A stretch of 64,000 nucleotides of DNA from Welwitschia mirabilis (taxonomy: Eukaryota > Gnetophyta > Gnetopsida > Welwitschiales), in NCBI GenBank assembly GCA_051453625.1, contig JBOZIK010000001.1:154496838-154560837 (forward strand), in the 5' to 3' direction. A program made the translations under genes and the position numbers. The notes under the pieces are model-generated. The model worked only from the letters and a program-made list of their open reading frames with translations. It made no database searches and was not told the DNA's origin. Shown one piece after another: positions 49,290 to 61,199 of this stretch (its first letter is position 1; each line of letters begins with the position of its first letter).

Positions 49290-49830
49290 GTCTTCTTATT
49301 CAAACTACCTTAAAGGTTGCTAATCATACTTGTTGGTATCTTGATAGTGGTTGCTCAAGACACATGACAGATAACAGATCAAACTTCATCAAGTTTAGTG
49401 AGTATGATGGAGGAGAAGTAACATTTGGAGATAAAGGGAGAGCTCAAATCGAAGGCATAGGAAGCATTGGCGAAGGTAATTTGCCCAATATAAATGATGT
49501 TTCATTTGTAAACTATCTCAAGCATAATTTATTGAGTATTAGTCAAATATGTGACAAATCACATAAAGTTCTTTTTGATGCAAACAAATATATTGTAAAG
49601 CATGATGAAACTGAACAAATCTTGCTAGAAGCAACAAGACAGGAAAACATATATTGTGTCAACCAATCGAATAAATTTGTCTGTCTAACAGCTCAAGTTT
49701 AAGAAGATGTCTTATGGCATCAACGATTACGTTACATAAGCTTTGACAAGTTGAAGAAAATTTGTCATGGTGAGATTGTTAGAGATTTACCAAGATTACC
49801 CTTCACTCATAAAGGCTTGTATAATGCTTG
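49290..49830 (+). pseudogene. copia protease and pre-integrase domain
   Basis: CWYLDSGCSRHMTDN near 49330 carries the aspartic protease active site (DSG) in the W(Y/I)(L/I)DSG(C/A)S(R/S)HM(T) context of copia elements. VNYLKHNLLSISQICDK near 49510 follows. After a stop at about 49700, LWHQRL and FDKLKKICHGEIV are the pre-integrase (GAG_pre-integrs) domain with its LWHxRLGH motif. Confidence 0.85.
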
Positions 49831-50780
49831 TCAAAAAGGGAAACAAAAACATCACTACAAGCAAGCCATTTTCACATGGATCTTATAGGTCCAATTCAAA
49901 CTATTAGCCTTTCAGGTAAACATTATTTCTTGGTTATGGTAGATGACTACCCCAGATTTTCTTGGGTAGCCTTTTTACATACAAAATCAGATGCCTATGA
50001 CCGTTTTGTTAAAATTTGCAAGAAACTTCAAACAGAAAAGGGGTATGTCATTAAGAAAATTAGAAGTGATCATGGTAGGGAATTTGAAAATGAAAAGTTT
50101 GAGTATTAGTGCAACAACAATTGAATAGATCATAAATTCTCAGCATCAAAAACACCTCAACAGGATGGGGTAGCTGAGAGGAAAAATTGTACTTTGTTAG
50201 ACATGGCAAGAGTGATATTAAATGACATAGATGTTCCAAAAAGATTTTGGGCAGAGGCAGTAAACGCAACTTGCTATATTTCAAACAAAGTTTATTTAGG
50301 ATCTAGAACTACCAAGACTCCATATGAGCTATGGAAGGGTAAGAAACCCAACATTTCTTATTTTAAGACCTTTGGTGGCAAATGCTTCATTTTGAGAGAC
50401 AGGGAAGATCTAGCCAAATTTGACTCTAAATTAGATGAAGGAATCTTTCTAGAGTACTCTTCAACAAGCAGAGCATATAGAGTGTACAATAAACACACTC
50501 TACATATGGAGGAGTCAATCAACGTTGGGATTCATGATGTTCCTGATACAATAAGAAATTCTGGGGATGGTATAGAGTTGATTCCTTCGAGCTTCTACTA
50601 TAACAAGGTCTATTTCAGATCTAAGCCAACACTTGAAGTGAAAGAACTCAAAGATCATTTGGTGGATTCACTCATTGGAACGGTTGATCAAGGAATTATA
50701 ACAAGAAGCTCTCTCAAGAACTTCAGTGCTTATGTCTCTTTCTTGTCTCAGGTTGAACGAAAAACCTTTGAAGAAGCATA
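49828..50780 (+). pseudogene. copia integrase remnant
   Basis: The DD-E core is readable across one stop. HMDLIGPIQTISLSGKHYF (first Asp) is followed by KKIRSDHGREFENEKF (second Asp), then a stop at about 50107, then DGVAERKN (the Glu) near 50165. Next comes WAEAVNATCYISNKV and TPYELWKGKKPNISYFKTFG, ending with FDSKLDEGIFLEYSSTSRAY. It would insert the cDNA. Open frames 49828-50109 and 50194-50781 cover most of it. Confidence 0.9.
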
Positions 50781-50789
50781 ATCAGATCC

Positions 50790-52380
50790 ATGTTGGATGA
50801 TTGTAATGCAAGAAGAATTAGAACAGAGAAAAGGAGGCGTTCTTCCTCCAGGCCCAATCAACCACACTCCAAGATCCTTTTTTCGAACCTGCTCCCATCG
50901 TTAGCTCATATTCAGGTATGGACTCTTCTATCAAAGTCGGCCGGAAAGAATATCATTGGCACAAAACGGATTTTCAGAAATAAAGTAAATAAAGAAAATA
51001 TCATCACCAAAAATAAAGCTAGACTGGCTGCTCAAGGATATTCTCAAATTGAAGGAGTTGATTGTGGTGACACTTTTGCTCCAGTAGCTAGGCTTGAATT
51101 TATCAGAATGTTTCTCGCTTTTGCATGCTTCAAGAAAATTAAGGTATTTCAGATGGATTTAAAGAGTGCTTTCTTGAATGGTCATGTTGAAGAAGAAGTC
51201 TATGTGAAATAGCCACGAGGTTTTGTTGATCCTCACCACCCAGATCATGTTTATAAGTTGAACAAAGCTTTGTATGGGCTGAAGCAAGCTCAGAGAGTTC
51301 GGTATGATAAACTATCTTCATTTTTGCTTGAGCTCAAATTTGTTAGGGTCTATTGATAGAACTCTTTCCAGGAAAACCATAAAAATGAATTCATTTTAGT
51401 CCAAATTTATGTGGACGATATCATTTTTGGATCAACTAATGAGACGTTGTCGAATGATTTTGCAAAATTGATGAGCTCTGAGTATCAAATGAGCATGGTT
51501 GGAATAGTAAATATGTTCTTGGGTCTTCAAATCCAATAATTGGAAAATGGTATTTTTATAAATTAAAAGAAATATTCCTTAGACCTAATTAAGAAGTTCA
51601 AGCTGGAAAATGCAAAGTCTATAGATTCTCCCATGGCTACCAATGTCAAACTCACTTTGGATGAGGATGGCAAAGATGTTGATCAAAAACTATATCATAG
51701 TATTATTGGAAGTTTGTCATACTTAACAACTAGTCAACCCCACATAGCATTTAGTGTTGGATTGTGTGCCAGGTATCAGGGGAAGCCCAAGGAATCACAT
51801 CTAATAGCAGCCAAAAGGATACTTTGATACATCAAAGATACAATTGATTTTGGTATATGGTATCCTTGTAACACTCCTTTAAGTTTAACAGGATACAATG
51901 ATGTGGACTAGGCTGGCTACAAAAAGATGATTGCAAGGGCACAAGCGGGGGATGTTTCTTCTTTGGCAATTACCTTACGACATGGTACAACAAAAAACAG
52001 TGCTCTATCTCCTTATCAACAACATGAGCTGAATATATGGCTGCCAGGGATGGTTGCACTCAAACTCTGTGGATGAAAGAAACACGCAAAGACTACGGAG
52101 TTGAGATACTTGAACTTTCTATACTATGTGACAATGCTAGTGCGATTCAAATTGCTCGCAATCCTATTCAACATACTTGCACCAAGCATATCGATCTCAT
52201 GTATCACTTTATCAGAGATTTGGTAGAAAAGGAAGGTCATATCACTAGAATATGTTTTCACTCAAGATCAATTAGCTGATATATTTACAAAACCGTTACC
52301 ATCTAATGGTTTTGCAACATTACACTATTCTTTGGGAGTACTTTCAGAAAAAGATCTAAAAGCCCCAACCTTAGCTGATT
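50790..52380 (+). pseudogene. copia reverse transcriptase / RNase H remnant
   Basis: RT begins near 50955 (GTKRIFRNKVNKENIITKNK) and continues KARLAAQGYSQIEGVDCGDT, FQMDLKSAFLNGHVEEEVYV and LYGLKQA. The catalytic run YVDDIIFGSTN is intact at 51408 onward. LYHSIIGSLSYLTTSQPHIA (51693-) closes RT. RNase H follows with DNASAIQIARNPIQHTCTKH at about 52130 and QLADIFTKPLPSNGFATLHY near 52268, ending LKAPTLAD and a stop. Breaks include stops at 51211 and 51826 and several frameshifts, so no enzyme is made. Confidence 0.9.
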
Positions 52381-52439
52381 AGTATAGTTTAGTTGTCGGG
52401 TTTAATTTTTTACTGTTATATCTATACAAACCCCAGTTG

Positions 52440-52880
52440 ACCTCATGTTCCAAATGGGTCGATTGAATGTTGCTCGATTTTCTGTTTTATTCTGTCATAT
52501 CTTTGGGTCGACTACTTTTCGTCGGGTTGACCATTTTTGGTTCAGTTTTTTTGTCAAAACTCTTTCCTTATTGGATCGACCGCGACCGTATTCCTTTTCG
52601 GGTCGACCTTATGTAGACCTGGATTCTATGTTAAATGGGTGGATCGTATTGTTACTCCTCGGTCGATCGCATGCCTTTTAAAATCCAGTCTCTTTTTCCA
52701 TTTGTCAGATCAACCGCTATAACCATTTGATCGACTATGTTGAAGGCAATGCGCCGTCGCTTGAAGTTTTCTTTCTCATTTGTCTTATTCTCTCTTGTTG
52801 TTTTCTTTCTGACTCTTCCTCCTTTCAAACCCTTTGACTTCCTGCCATTTTCTTTTTTAAATCTCTCTCCGCCAACTCCA
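52440..52880 (+). other. Spacer after pol with gtcgac-type repeats
   Basis: T- and C-rich, with several close variants of gggtcgacc (for example near 52504, 52526, 52563, 52600 and 52660). Confidence 0.6.
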
Positions 52881-53870
52881 TGGTATCTCAACAACCAAGT
52901 GAAGGTTCCAAGAAAAGGAGAAAGGAGGCTACTTCAAAACCTCCCAGCTACATTTTTTAAAAGATGAGCTCAGAAGCCATTGAAAATTATGGAAGAATTT
53001 TGAGACAAGTCCCATTGCAGTGGAAGGACCTATGAACCAGTGTAAATTCTTAGTCTTCATGAGGTTCAGAGGTTGCTAGAAGAAGTAAATTCGGGCTACT
53101 TTCTCCGTGTACATGGAACTGGCTATCCATTAGTTACTTGCCTATTCTATGCAAATGCCAAGTATGATGCGACAAATTCCACTCTCTCCAGTTCTGTGTT
53201 TGGTGACGAGATTCAAGTAACTACAGATTTAATATCTTCTCTCACTAGTTTGCCTCGTGGAAATGTTGGAGAATATTGGCCACTCACAAAGTCTTTTGAA
53301 GAGAAGGAAGTAGCCACCCAACATCTCTGTGGCACCTTCATCAACTGGAAGAAGACTCGCAAGGCTTCTCATCTTCTTCCTAGGCTTCGTCTTTTGCATT
53401 TAATACTTTCATACAATTTTCTACCACTAGCTAGTCATCGTGACGAGTTGTCTAACTACTGTGCATTCTTGGTTTACTCGTCGGACAGTAGAAGAGACAT
53501 TGATGCTCCTAGAATTATGCTCCATCACATGGTCCCTCAGCTTCGTCCTTATAAGAAGTGTTCTTTGCCCTATCCTTTTCTTATAATGCATTTTTGCCGA
53601 CACTTTGGCATCCCACATTTATCTCGCTAGGAGGTTCTCAAACCAATGGGCCCAATTGACCGAGCCACTCTCTCATGTATGCACCTATTTGATGAGCCCA
53701 CTCTTTCGTTCAAACTAAAAGTGAAAGCCTCTCACATACCAAAGATTTTTCACCTGCTTCACAAGCTGGATTCTCGGACTAGGCACATCAAAGGCAACTC
53801 TGATTGCTATTGGCACTTTAATTGCAGGTACCTCTCAAAGTGGAGATGCTCACTGTTCCAGCGATTCATC
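52881..53870 (+). pseudogene. Extra ORF after pol (plant transposon protein-like)
   Basis: Starts MVSQQPSEGSKKRRKEATSK at 52881, then after stops and a frameshift continues as an open frame at 53073-53630: VTCLFYANAKYDATNST, then GDEIQVTTDLISSLTSLPRG and PRIMLHHMVPQLRP. The FYAN...G..I....I...L.LP pattern resembles the 'putative plant transposon protein' domain (PF20167) found after pol in SIRE-type copia and in some gypsy elements, sometimes called env-like. No signal peptide or membrane helix is obvious. Function is not known. It ends near 53870, followed by the purine tracts and the 3' LTR. Confidence 0.7.
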
Positions 53871-53932
53871 TGAATTTGCATAGCTTTATCTTCTTCTATC
53901 TTCTTTCTCTTCTTGTCCTTGATTTCGGAAAA

Positions 53933-54255
53933 GAAAAAAGGGGGGATAGTTGAATTTTTGTATGGTCATTTTGTGTACTTCTGGTTAATTGTGTGAACTG
54001 TTATACCTCTAGTTCATCTATTATTCAACCTCTTTTGTATCTCTGGATTTAATGATATGCAAACTCTGTTGTTGTCAAAATAGTTTTTGTAATGCAAACA
54101 AAGTTCATTTTCATGCAAATTAATTTAATTTAGTGAATTTCTCATGTTAAACTTTTTATATATACTTCCTATTTTTTTCTCTTGTAATAGATTAAGGGGG
54201 AGCTTCTTATATTTTTCACTTAGTTTTTTCTCTAATCAATGACAAAGGGGGAGTT
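53933..54255 (+). other. Multiple polypurine tracts
   Basis: gaaaagaaaaaaggggggat (53926-53946), attaagggggagc (about 54191-54203) and acaaagggggagtt (54242-54255), the last touching the 3' LTR. Repeated purine tracts before the LTR are a Sirevirus feature. Confidence 0.8.
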
Positions 54256-55337
54256 TGTTGGAAAATGTTTGTCTTTGATTGATTTAGAGACAATAACATG
54301 CTTTGGAATTTTTGGTAGCTAACTTGTTTTGTAGACAGCTTCTTGAAAGGCGACCGATTAAGTTCCTGAGGTTGACCTAAGTCTCTCAAGAAAATTGTAG
54401 CAAAATTGGGCGAATGAATATTCTCTCAGGATGATCGGATTTAAAAGAGAAAAATTAGCCGAGTGAAGAATGGGAGAGTGAATCCGTTTCTAAGGGCAAC
54501 TGGATAATTTGTGAAAAATAAGTCGAGATATCAAAGGGCGACCAAACTGTATCATGAGGGTGACCCAATTAAAATCAGGTCCTGCACCTGATAAGGGTGA
54601 TCGCGTCTTCTCATGTGGAGGACCCAATTAGAACCCCGATCCGCGCCAGTTAAGTTCGACAGGGACTTATTGTGAGGGCGAGCAAAGTTAAATCAGAGGA
54701 TATAGTTTTTGTGACTTGTGAGGGCAACCAAACAAATGGTAAGGTTGACAGAACTTATATCTTTGTTAGCTGTCAGAGTTCATCACGCCTCTCAAAGTGG
54801 ACCTCGGAAACAAAGATCTGCACTGAATCTTTTGAACGGTCAATTTCAGTTTGTTCTATTTGAAGCGATCTTTCAATAGATCTTGTTACCGATCTATCTC
54901 TAAAAAGATTTACAGTGATCAAACAGAACACCTACTGAAAAGAGTGTACTATACCTCATACATTGTTATACTCTAGTGATCATTTTTGAGCACGTTGTCC
55001 CATCCAGCTACGGAGAGCTGACTTTTGTACTACACTTTTGGATTACATTTGTGCACCTATGCACATTCCAAACTCTCTTCCTTCTAGTGGTTGTGGATGA
55101 ACCTTAAAATCCACTGCTGGTTGTAAAAGGTTATTGGTGAGCCTGAAAAACATTGGTTGTGGATAATATATTTTAGCTTGAGATAGTGTCTAGAAGCTGA
55201 AGGGTGGTGACTCTCCACCCTTATAAACTTGTGCATTTTCATTGTTTTATCAAATTTCAGTAGATTAAGTTAGGTTGTTTTATTCGAGCTTTAAAGTTAC
55301 CCTATTCGCCCCCCCTCTAGGGTTGATCTTGGTATCA
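54256..55337 (+). repeat. 3' LTR of the Sirevirus-like element
   Basis: 1082 bp from tgttggaaaatg to tcttggtatca; pairs with 45961-47184 except for the duplicated 300 bp. Confidence 0.9.
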
Positions 55338-55470
55338 AAAACAATAGCACCAAGTACTTATAGACAAGTGATACATCTCAAAATTTTACAAATTTTTTCA
55401 AGAAAGTAGCAGATTCATTAAGAAACAAACATCTATCTAGACCATAAAAAGAATGCAAGAATAAAGGAAC
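55338..55470. other. No gene seen
   Basis: Short stretch between the 3' LTR and the tandem repeat. Confidence 0.5.
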
Positions 55471-55765
55471 CATACAAGGATGTAGATAAATCTAGGACCA
55501 TGCAAGAAATAAAGAGAAACATGAAACCATACAAGAAATAAAGATAACATCCTAAGATCATACAAGAATGTAGATAAATCTAGGACCATACAACAAATAA
55601 AGAGAAGCCTGAGACTATACAAGAAATAAAGATAACATTCTAGGACCATACAAGAGGGTAGATAAATTTAGGACCATATAAGAAATAAAGAGAAACCTGA
55701 GACCATACAAGAAATAAAGATAACATTCTAGGACCATACAAGAATGCAGATCAATCTAGGATCAT
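55471..55765. repeat. Tandem repeat, 88 bp period
   Basis: The start catacaag(g/a)(a/g)tgtagat recurs at 55471, 55559, 55647 and 55735, exactly 88 bases apart, about 3.3 copies. The minus-strand open frame 55437-55649 is repeat translation. Confidence 0.9.
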
Positions 55766-55936
55766 ACTCGAAATTTGATGCAAAACTTTTCAATCTTCTG
55801 AAGACTTAAAGGTTTCAAGACTTCAAGACTTCAAGGATTCTAAGACTCCAACGTTTCCCAAGCTTTGAGATTCAAGATTGCCAAGATCCAATAGCAAAGG
55901 ATTTTTCAAAGCATATGAATAAAAAGAGAAGGAAGT

Positions 55937-55958
55937 CATATATATATATATATACACA
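55937..55958. repeat. (TA)n microsatellite
   Basis: Short ta run ending in tacacata. The rest of 55766-56570 is AT-rich without features. Confidence 0.85.
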
Positions 55959-56569
55959 TAACAAGAAGATGAAAAGGATATGAAGAGACACTATCTTGAA
56001 GGGGATATAAACAAACACTATCCTTAGGAAAAATGGTCATGATTCCCTAACCCCCAATCATTGCTTTGCCTGGCCATTGGGTGCATTTAATATTTTATCA
56101 TAATAGTATCTGCTCATCATGCCAAAAAAATTAATTTGCTAATAAATAATAATAACCACCAAAAATATGCCTCCATCGTTAATGCATAAGTCATAAAATT
56201 CAAGTTCTTTGGCATTTTTCAAAATAAGCAAAAAGAAGATAAGTTAGTCACCTGACAATTCAATATATAGAATCTTTTCAAATTCCAAAACAATCATTAA
56301 TGCTAATTCAAATTAGCCATTACAAAGAAAATGCCAAAATTTCAAAAAATTGTCATTATTTTGCCATAAATAAGAAGAAGGAACATTAATAGTAGTTATT
56401 TTTATTTAATTAATCAACATGAGGCATTTAGCAATAAATTTCAAGAAATAACATCAAGATAAGATTTCATTACCTATACATATTTTGCCATTTGTAATAA
56501 ATCTTTTAGCTTATAAGACATTAATTTAGACTATATTATTTATTTATTTATTAAAATATTTAAATAATT

Positions 56570-58400
56570 TTAGGCTAAGTTTTAAAATCTTTGAAAATTC
56601 GGGATGTGATAGTTCCACCACTAATAATCTGTATAGAGCTTTGGCTACTAGTTGCACTCCAGGAATCAAGTCTATGGTGTGTTCTACTTTTTTCTCTGAG
56701 TAGTAGAGCTATAGTGTCTTCAAAGACTGGGCTATATTTTCTGCAACTCTTCTGGAAAAAACATGTTGTGAACTTGTATCTTCCTATTTGATTAGTGCTA
56801 GGGATAACTGTCCACATGGTACTACCTTTTTGATTTGATTTGTGCTAGCTAAGAAGATCTTCTTAATTTTCTTCCTCCTTTTAAGCATTTGACCCCCAAA
56901 TGAGTGTGGGACTATAAAGGTCCATTGGCAGAAATTTATTTTGATGTAATATTTAACTAAAAAGACATTCCTAAAATGGCTTCATAGTTGCCAATGGTGA
57001 GGACGTAAAACTTATTCCTAAATTCAAGGTTCTAAATTGTAAAAGTTATCCACCCTTTTGTCCCATTTGGGGAAAGGAAATTCCCCCTACTATCCCTATA
57101 GAGGATTCGAGTTCTTGGAAGGGAGTGATATTTAATTTTCATAACAAGAAAGGGGAGATGAAATTGTGAGAAGCAACACTATTGATTAAAATCTAAACTA
57201 GAAAACAAGATATAAAACTTGGTAATTCTAGAATAGAAAATTGGTGTGTTACCACACTTACGTAAATGACAACGTATACTCGTTTTGTAAGTGGCCCTCG
57301 ACGTTTTTGTTCCTGAGTTTGGTTGCGAGTGGGAAGTATAGTTCTGGAGCCTCTGAAAAGACAATTTCTAGATATATGGCCTTTCTTCTTGTACTCGTGA
57401 TAGAGGTTTTTGCTTCTGACTTCTGCAAGAGGAGGTTGGTTCCTGATGGAGGTGGCCTTAATTGGTTGTACCATTTGATTTTTGGACCACCTATTGTCTT
57501 ATGCATCTATATAGTGCTTTGTTTTCTTGTAAGCACTTTCAATAGATTTAACCTCTAAAATGCAAAGGATTTTTCGGACCTTCGGTGGAAGTGTTCCCAT
57601 GAAACTATTGATGAGTTGCTTTTCAGAGAAATTGTTTTAATACTTCATGGGATGTTGGAATTTTGACCAGTGTTCATCCAACGGGCGTTTCCCTAAACGT
57701 AGACACTGAAACTCAATCATCCATAAAATCATTGGGGATGAATGTTTTTTTTGGAAAATAGACAACGAATCCATGTGGAAGTTAGAATGCAAATAATAGA
57801 AGTCGCGGGTATAGTTTAGTGGTAAAAGTGTGATTCGTTACATTTTTTTACTCAAAAAATGAAAGGGTCTTTTTTGAAAGTAGCGGTGTAGATGCATCTT
57901 CTCTCGGGTGGTGTGTTTTGGAGGGTAAAGATATTTTTCTACCTATTGAAGCTAGGACATAGCTTTCGCCCTGGTTTTTGCATTAGCCTCGTAAATGTGC
58001 AGATAGATCATTTTGACGATCTTATTACTCTCTCGCTTGTCTGCTGTCGAGCCATTAGCTCTATTGGACAAGAATGCTTGTACATTGTCTTTTGCATTTA
58101 GGCGTCTCATTTGTAGGCTTTGTAGATCAGTTTGTTTGGTAGGAGAATTTTGTTTAGATGTGGATCATTGTTTAGGCGGTGTCTGCAGATCATGCCCCGT
58201 TGGCTAGTCATGTCGTTCTAAACATGAAAGGATGAAGTTTATCCTATTAGAGAGCTCTTACTTTTGTGAGCAAATCTCATGTAGTTAGTTCTCGATTGTG
58301 TCCATTCGAGAATTCATCCTCTGCTCCATGACTTTCTAATTAGTTCCACACTCTCTCTTAATGTCCTTGTTGGTGTGTTTTACTAGTCTTAAACAGGGTT
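56570..58400 (-). pseudogene. gypsy chromovirus-like gag-protease-RT start, minus strand
   Basis: Minus strand from the right: MEQRMNSRMDTIEN near 58330 (coiled-coil-like gag start), then, beyond a plastid insert, EKQLINSFMGTLPPKVRKIL (gag) and KSIESAYKKTKHYIDA. A zinc knuckle at about 57357-57405 (CHECKKKGHISRNC type) has its first two Cys changed to Tyr. The protease site near 57175 reads INSVASHNFIS where the family has (D)SGASHNFIS, so the catalytic Asp is Asn. Then NKFYVLTIGNYEAILGMSF. The open frame 56575-56817 holds YSPVFEDTIALLLREKS, the stretch before the RT. LTRs were not found; a fragment. Confidence 0.7.
57800..57880 (+). pseudogene. trnG-UCC: Plastid trnG-UCC exon 1 and intron start
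   Basis: gcgggtatagtttagtggta followed by aaa is the 23-base first exon of plastid trnG-UCC (57804-57826). It continues directly with gtgtgattcgtt, the 5' end of its group II intron (GUGYG rule), then aaaatgaaagggtc. Exon 2 is absent. The insert lies inside the gag relic. The right limit is approximate. Confidence 0.85.
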
Positions 58401-58499
58401 GCTTTGAGAAATCCATTTGGCAATTGTCATGTTGGCTAATTAACACTTGGTACTGTTGAGAGGTCGGTTGTCAACTTGTGCAACTGTCATTACTGTTGT

Positions 58500-59095
58500 A
58501 CCTACCTAGAAGGCGAGCAATGGTGATGTCAAGCCTTGGAAGTAACAACTATGACGTCAGGCATGGAGATGAGTAACTGTGATGTTAGGCCCACAACTGG
58601 GATGTTGGGCTCCTTGGCCATGTGTGACATTGGACCTCTTGGCTGCAACATCTTCCCTCTCGGCCAAGTATGACTTTGGTCCTCCAACTGTGACGTTGGA
58701 TTCTATAACCAAGTATGATGTCGGTTTTCAAACTGTGACATCGGCCTTCAATTGCCTTGTCGGACTATGTAACCAAGTATGACGTTGGCCTTTGAACTGC
58801 GACTTTGGCCTTTAACTGCGATGTTGAACTCTGTGACCAAGTGTGACATCAACTCTTGAATTGTAATGTTGGCCTCCAATGGTGACGCTCGACTTTGTGA
58901 CAAAGTGCGACATCGATCTTGAACTGTTGGCCTTCTAACTACAATGTTGCCTTCATGGCCAAGTGGGACACCGACCTTCTAATTGCGATGTCGGCCTTCA
59001 ATTGCAACGTCGGCCTTCAATTGCAACGTCGAACTCTATGACCAAAGACGACATCGGCCCTTGAACTGTGACGTCAGACTCCAATTGTGATACTA
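58500..59095. repeat. GC-richer minisatellite, gacgtcggcc-type
   Basis: About 25 degenerate copies of a ~20-base core like actgtgacgtcggccttcaa, often paired with gaccaagtgtgac every 60-75 bases. Composition differs sharply from the AT-rich surroundings. Confidence 0.85.
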
Positions 59096-61199
59096 AACAT
59101 GACTTTAGTAAGAAAAAAAATCCTTTTTTTGTATGTTTTGTCTTCATATCCTGTTTCACTTAGATAGGGAAGATAGTAATCTAATGTCTTCATTCACTCT
59201 CCATGGACACAACTTTTAGCTTCATCAAATAGTAGAACTAGGTCTAAGCTCCAAATTGGTCAGAGAAGCTTTTTCCCACCCAAGAGCTCTTCTTTTCCAT
59301 CTCTTCCATTTCATCTTTTCCTTCACCTTCTTCTTTACTCCCTCATTTCCTTTCTCTCTTTTTCCTTTCCCTCTTTCTCCATTGCTTCCTCCTTTTATCC
59401 TTACCTAGCCTTCTAAGCCTTCCATGCCTAAGGCATGGAACTCACAGATACCATCTCTCTTTCCTCTAGTTTCTTTTTATCAGCCTTTAGTTCTAGCCAA
59501 TTCTCAACATCATCTACAAAATTTAGCCTCCAACACAACACCTCTTCAACTAGTCTTCTCCTTAAGTAATGTCATCCACCGAAGCATAGTTTTTCAAATA
59601 GGGCTAGATGCTTCAACTCCTCGCTTAGCTTTCTTCACTAAGGGCGTGATTGTTCGTGAGCTTGAGAAGAGTCCTAAGGCTTCATCAAATTTTGATGGCA
59701 CAACAGAGTCAAACCAAATTGCTTGTGACATTACACCATGGGTTGAGTACTAGCCTAGTGCCCAAATAGGTGACCACTATTTCAGTGGAGTGATCCTCTG
59801 TGGTACCATTAGGTACCAACTAGCCAGCCGATAGCTATTCCATTAGTACATCATCAGTCTTCCAAGTGCCACTTCAACGTTGGGATCCCTACTAGCTTAA
59901 GGATGATGAGGTCCACTGGATAGTCAAGAGACACTATCTGGGTTCCACCATTATAATTCTCCTTCCCTTTCTTCTATGTCACTCACAGTTGTCTACCTTT
60001 CATCAAAGTGGTAGTCTTTCCCTTTTTCTCCTGCTTTTAGGTCTCTGCATCTGCGAGTCCTTCTCTACATTTTCTCTCTATTTCCTCATATACTAGATAG
60101 TGATTTTACGTTCACCTCTCTTCCAATCTGCCACCTAGATGATGATTTCACCTTCTTTATGAGGAAGACTCCTTAAGATGACAAAATGAGCCTCTACTAT
60201 CTATACTTCTCTTTACCAATCCTAGTGTTTTCTTGTCATGTTTGTAATGGATTATTTCAGGTATCTATTTCCATAGTGTAACAGTCTTACCTTCTCCTCG
60301 ACTAGGAGAGACCTATTTGTATCCCCCCTCTTCAATAATAGTAGAACAATGTCATTGTTTTTTCAGAGAGATACTACTAAAGAGTTCCATTCCTTTCTCA
60401 TCCCTCTATTCCTTACTATCTTTAGGCATAACAAAGAAGAAGGATGACCTTTTTTTAGACAACCTATCTCACATGAGAGAAGAGAGAGAGAACCTTCATC
60501 CTCAATAGAGGAAGATCACCCTTATGGTGTACTTTTCTTTATCCTTTTTTGAAAAACCTCACCCACTCTGTTATAGCCTAAAAAGGAGATTTGACTAGAA
60601 CCTCTAATCCCCTCATCCATGATCGATTTTACACCCTTCCTTTGGTACTGTCGAACAACTTGAAGGACAAATCCTTTCTTAAGTACCGCTCCGCCCCTCT
60701 TTGACCCTTACCATTTGCCTTTTTTACCCCAATCCTTTATATTGTGATGCATTACCCATTAGGCCTTGCCCATGCTCTAACCTTGTTCCCTGGTTACTTT
60801 TACCTTGAGGGAGATCACTTGGNNNNNNNNNNGTACCTAATTTCTAGGGGCCTTATAAAACAAATCGAGGACCTAACCTTGGAAAGCAAGTATTGCTACC
60901 TTTCCAAGCTTAGGGAAAGGAATTCACATCAACATCTAGTTTATTGATGCTGGGGCCTTCAACCATACGATAGAATAATTAGATCTTCTTTTCAATATAT
61001 ATGACAATCGTCCTGTATGGTACGTAATAGTAGGAGATGGAACAAACTAATAGCGAGCAGTATTAGAATAGTGGAATTACGTGACCTAATAGTAAGGGAA
61101 GTATTATGGTTATTAGAATTTAACATGAGTCTCATTTTAGTTTCATCCTTTTTACATGAGACTTATCAGGTCTTGTTTAAGAATCTGAATGGGGCCATG
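59096..61199. other. No gene recognised
   Basis: Includes a strongly CT-rich tract (59275-59400) and open plus frames at 59424-59753, 60317-60508, 60744-60947 and 61017-61223 without motifs I recognise. A 10-base gap lies at 60823-60832. Possibly the 3' part of another retroelement. Confidence 0.4.

Larger units (their letters stand above)
45861..55337 (+). mobile_element. Sirevirus-like Ty1/copia retrotransposon
   Basis: Plus orientation, inside VPS15 intron 1. 5' LTR (start lost in the gap 45861-45960) to 47184, primer-binding site for initiator tRNA-Met, gag, protease, integrase, reverse transcriptase, RNase H, then an extra ORF (52881-53870), at least three purine tracts and the 3' LTR (54256-55337). 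The order integrase-RT is copia. The extra ORF after pol and multiple polypurine tracts are Sirevirus (SIRE/Maximus) traits. Large parts of each domain remain readable but stops and frameshifts occur throughout. Target-site duplication cannot be checked because the left end is in a gap. Confidence 0.9.

Noticed and set aside
57804-57826. Working nuclear tRNA-Gly gene
   Set aside because: Only the first exon of plastid trnG-UCC is present and it runs straight into its group II intron, so no tRNA can be made.
59424-59753. 109-codon plus-strand frame
   Set aside because: Looked for gag, transposase or host motifs and found none; left as unassigned sequence.
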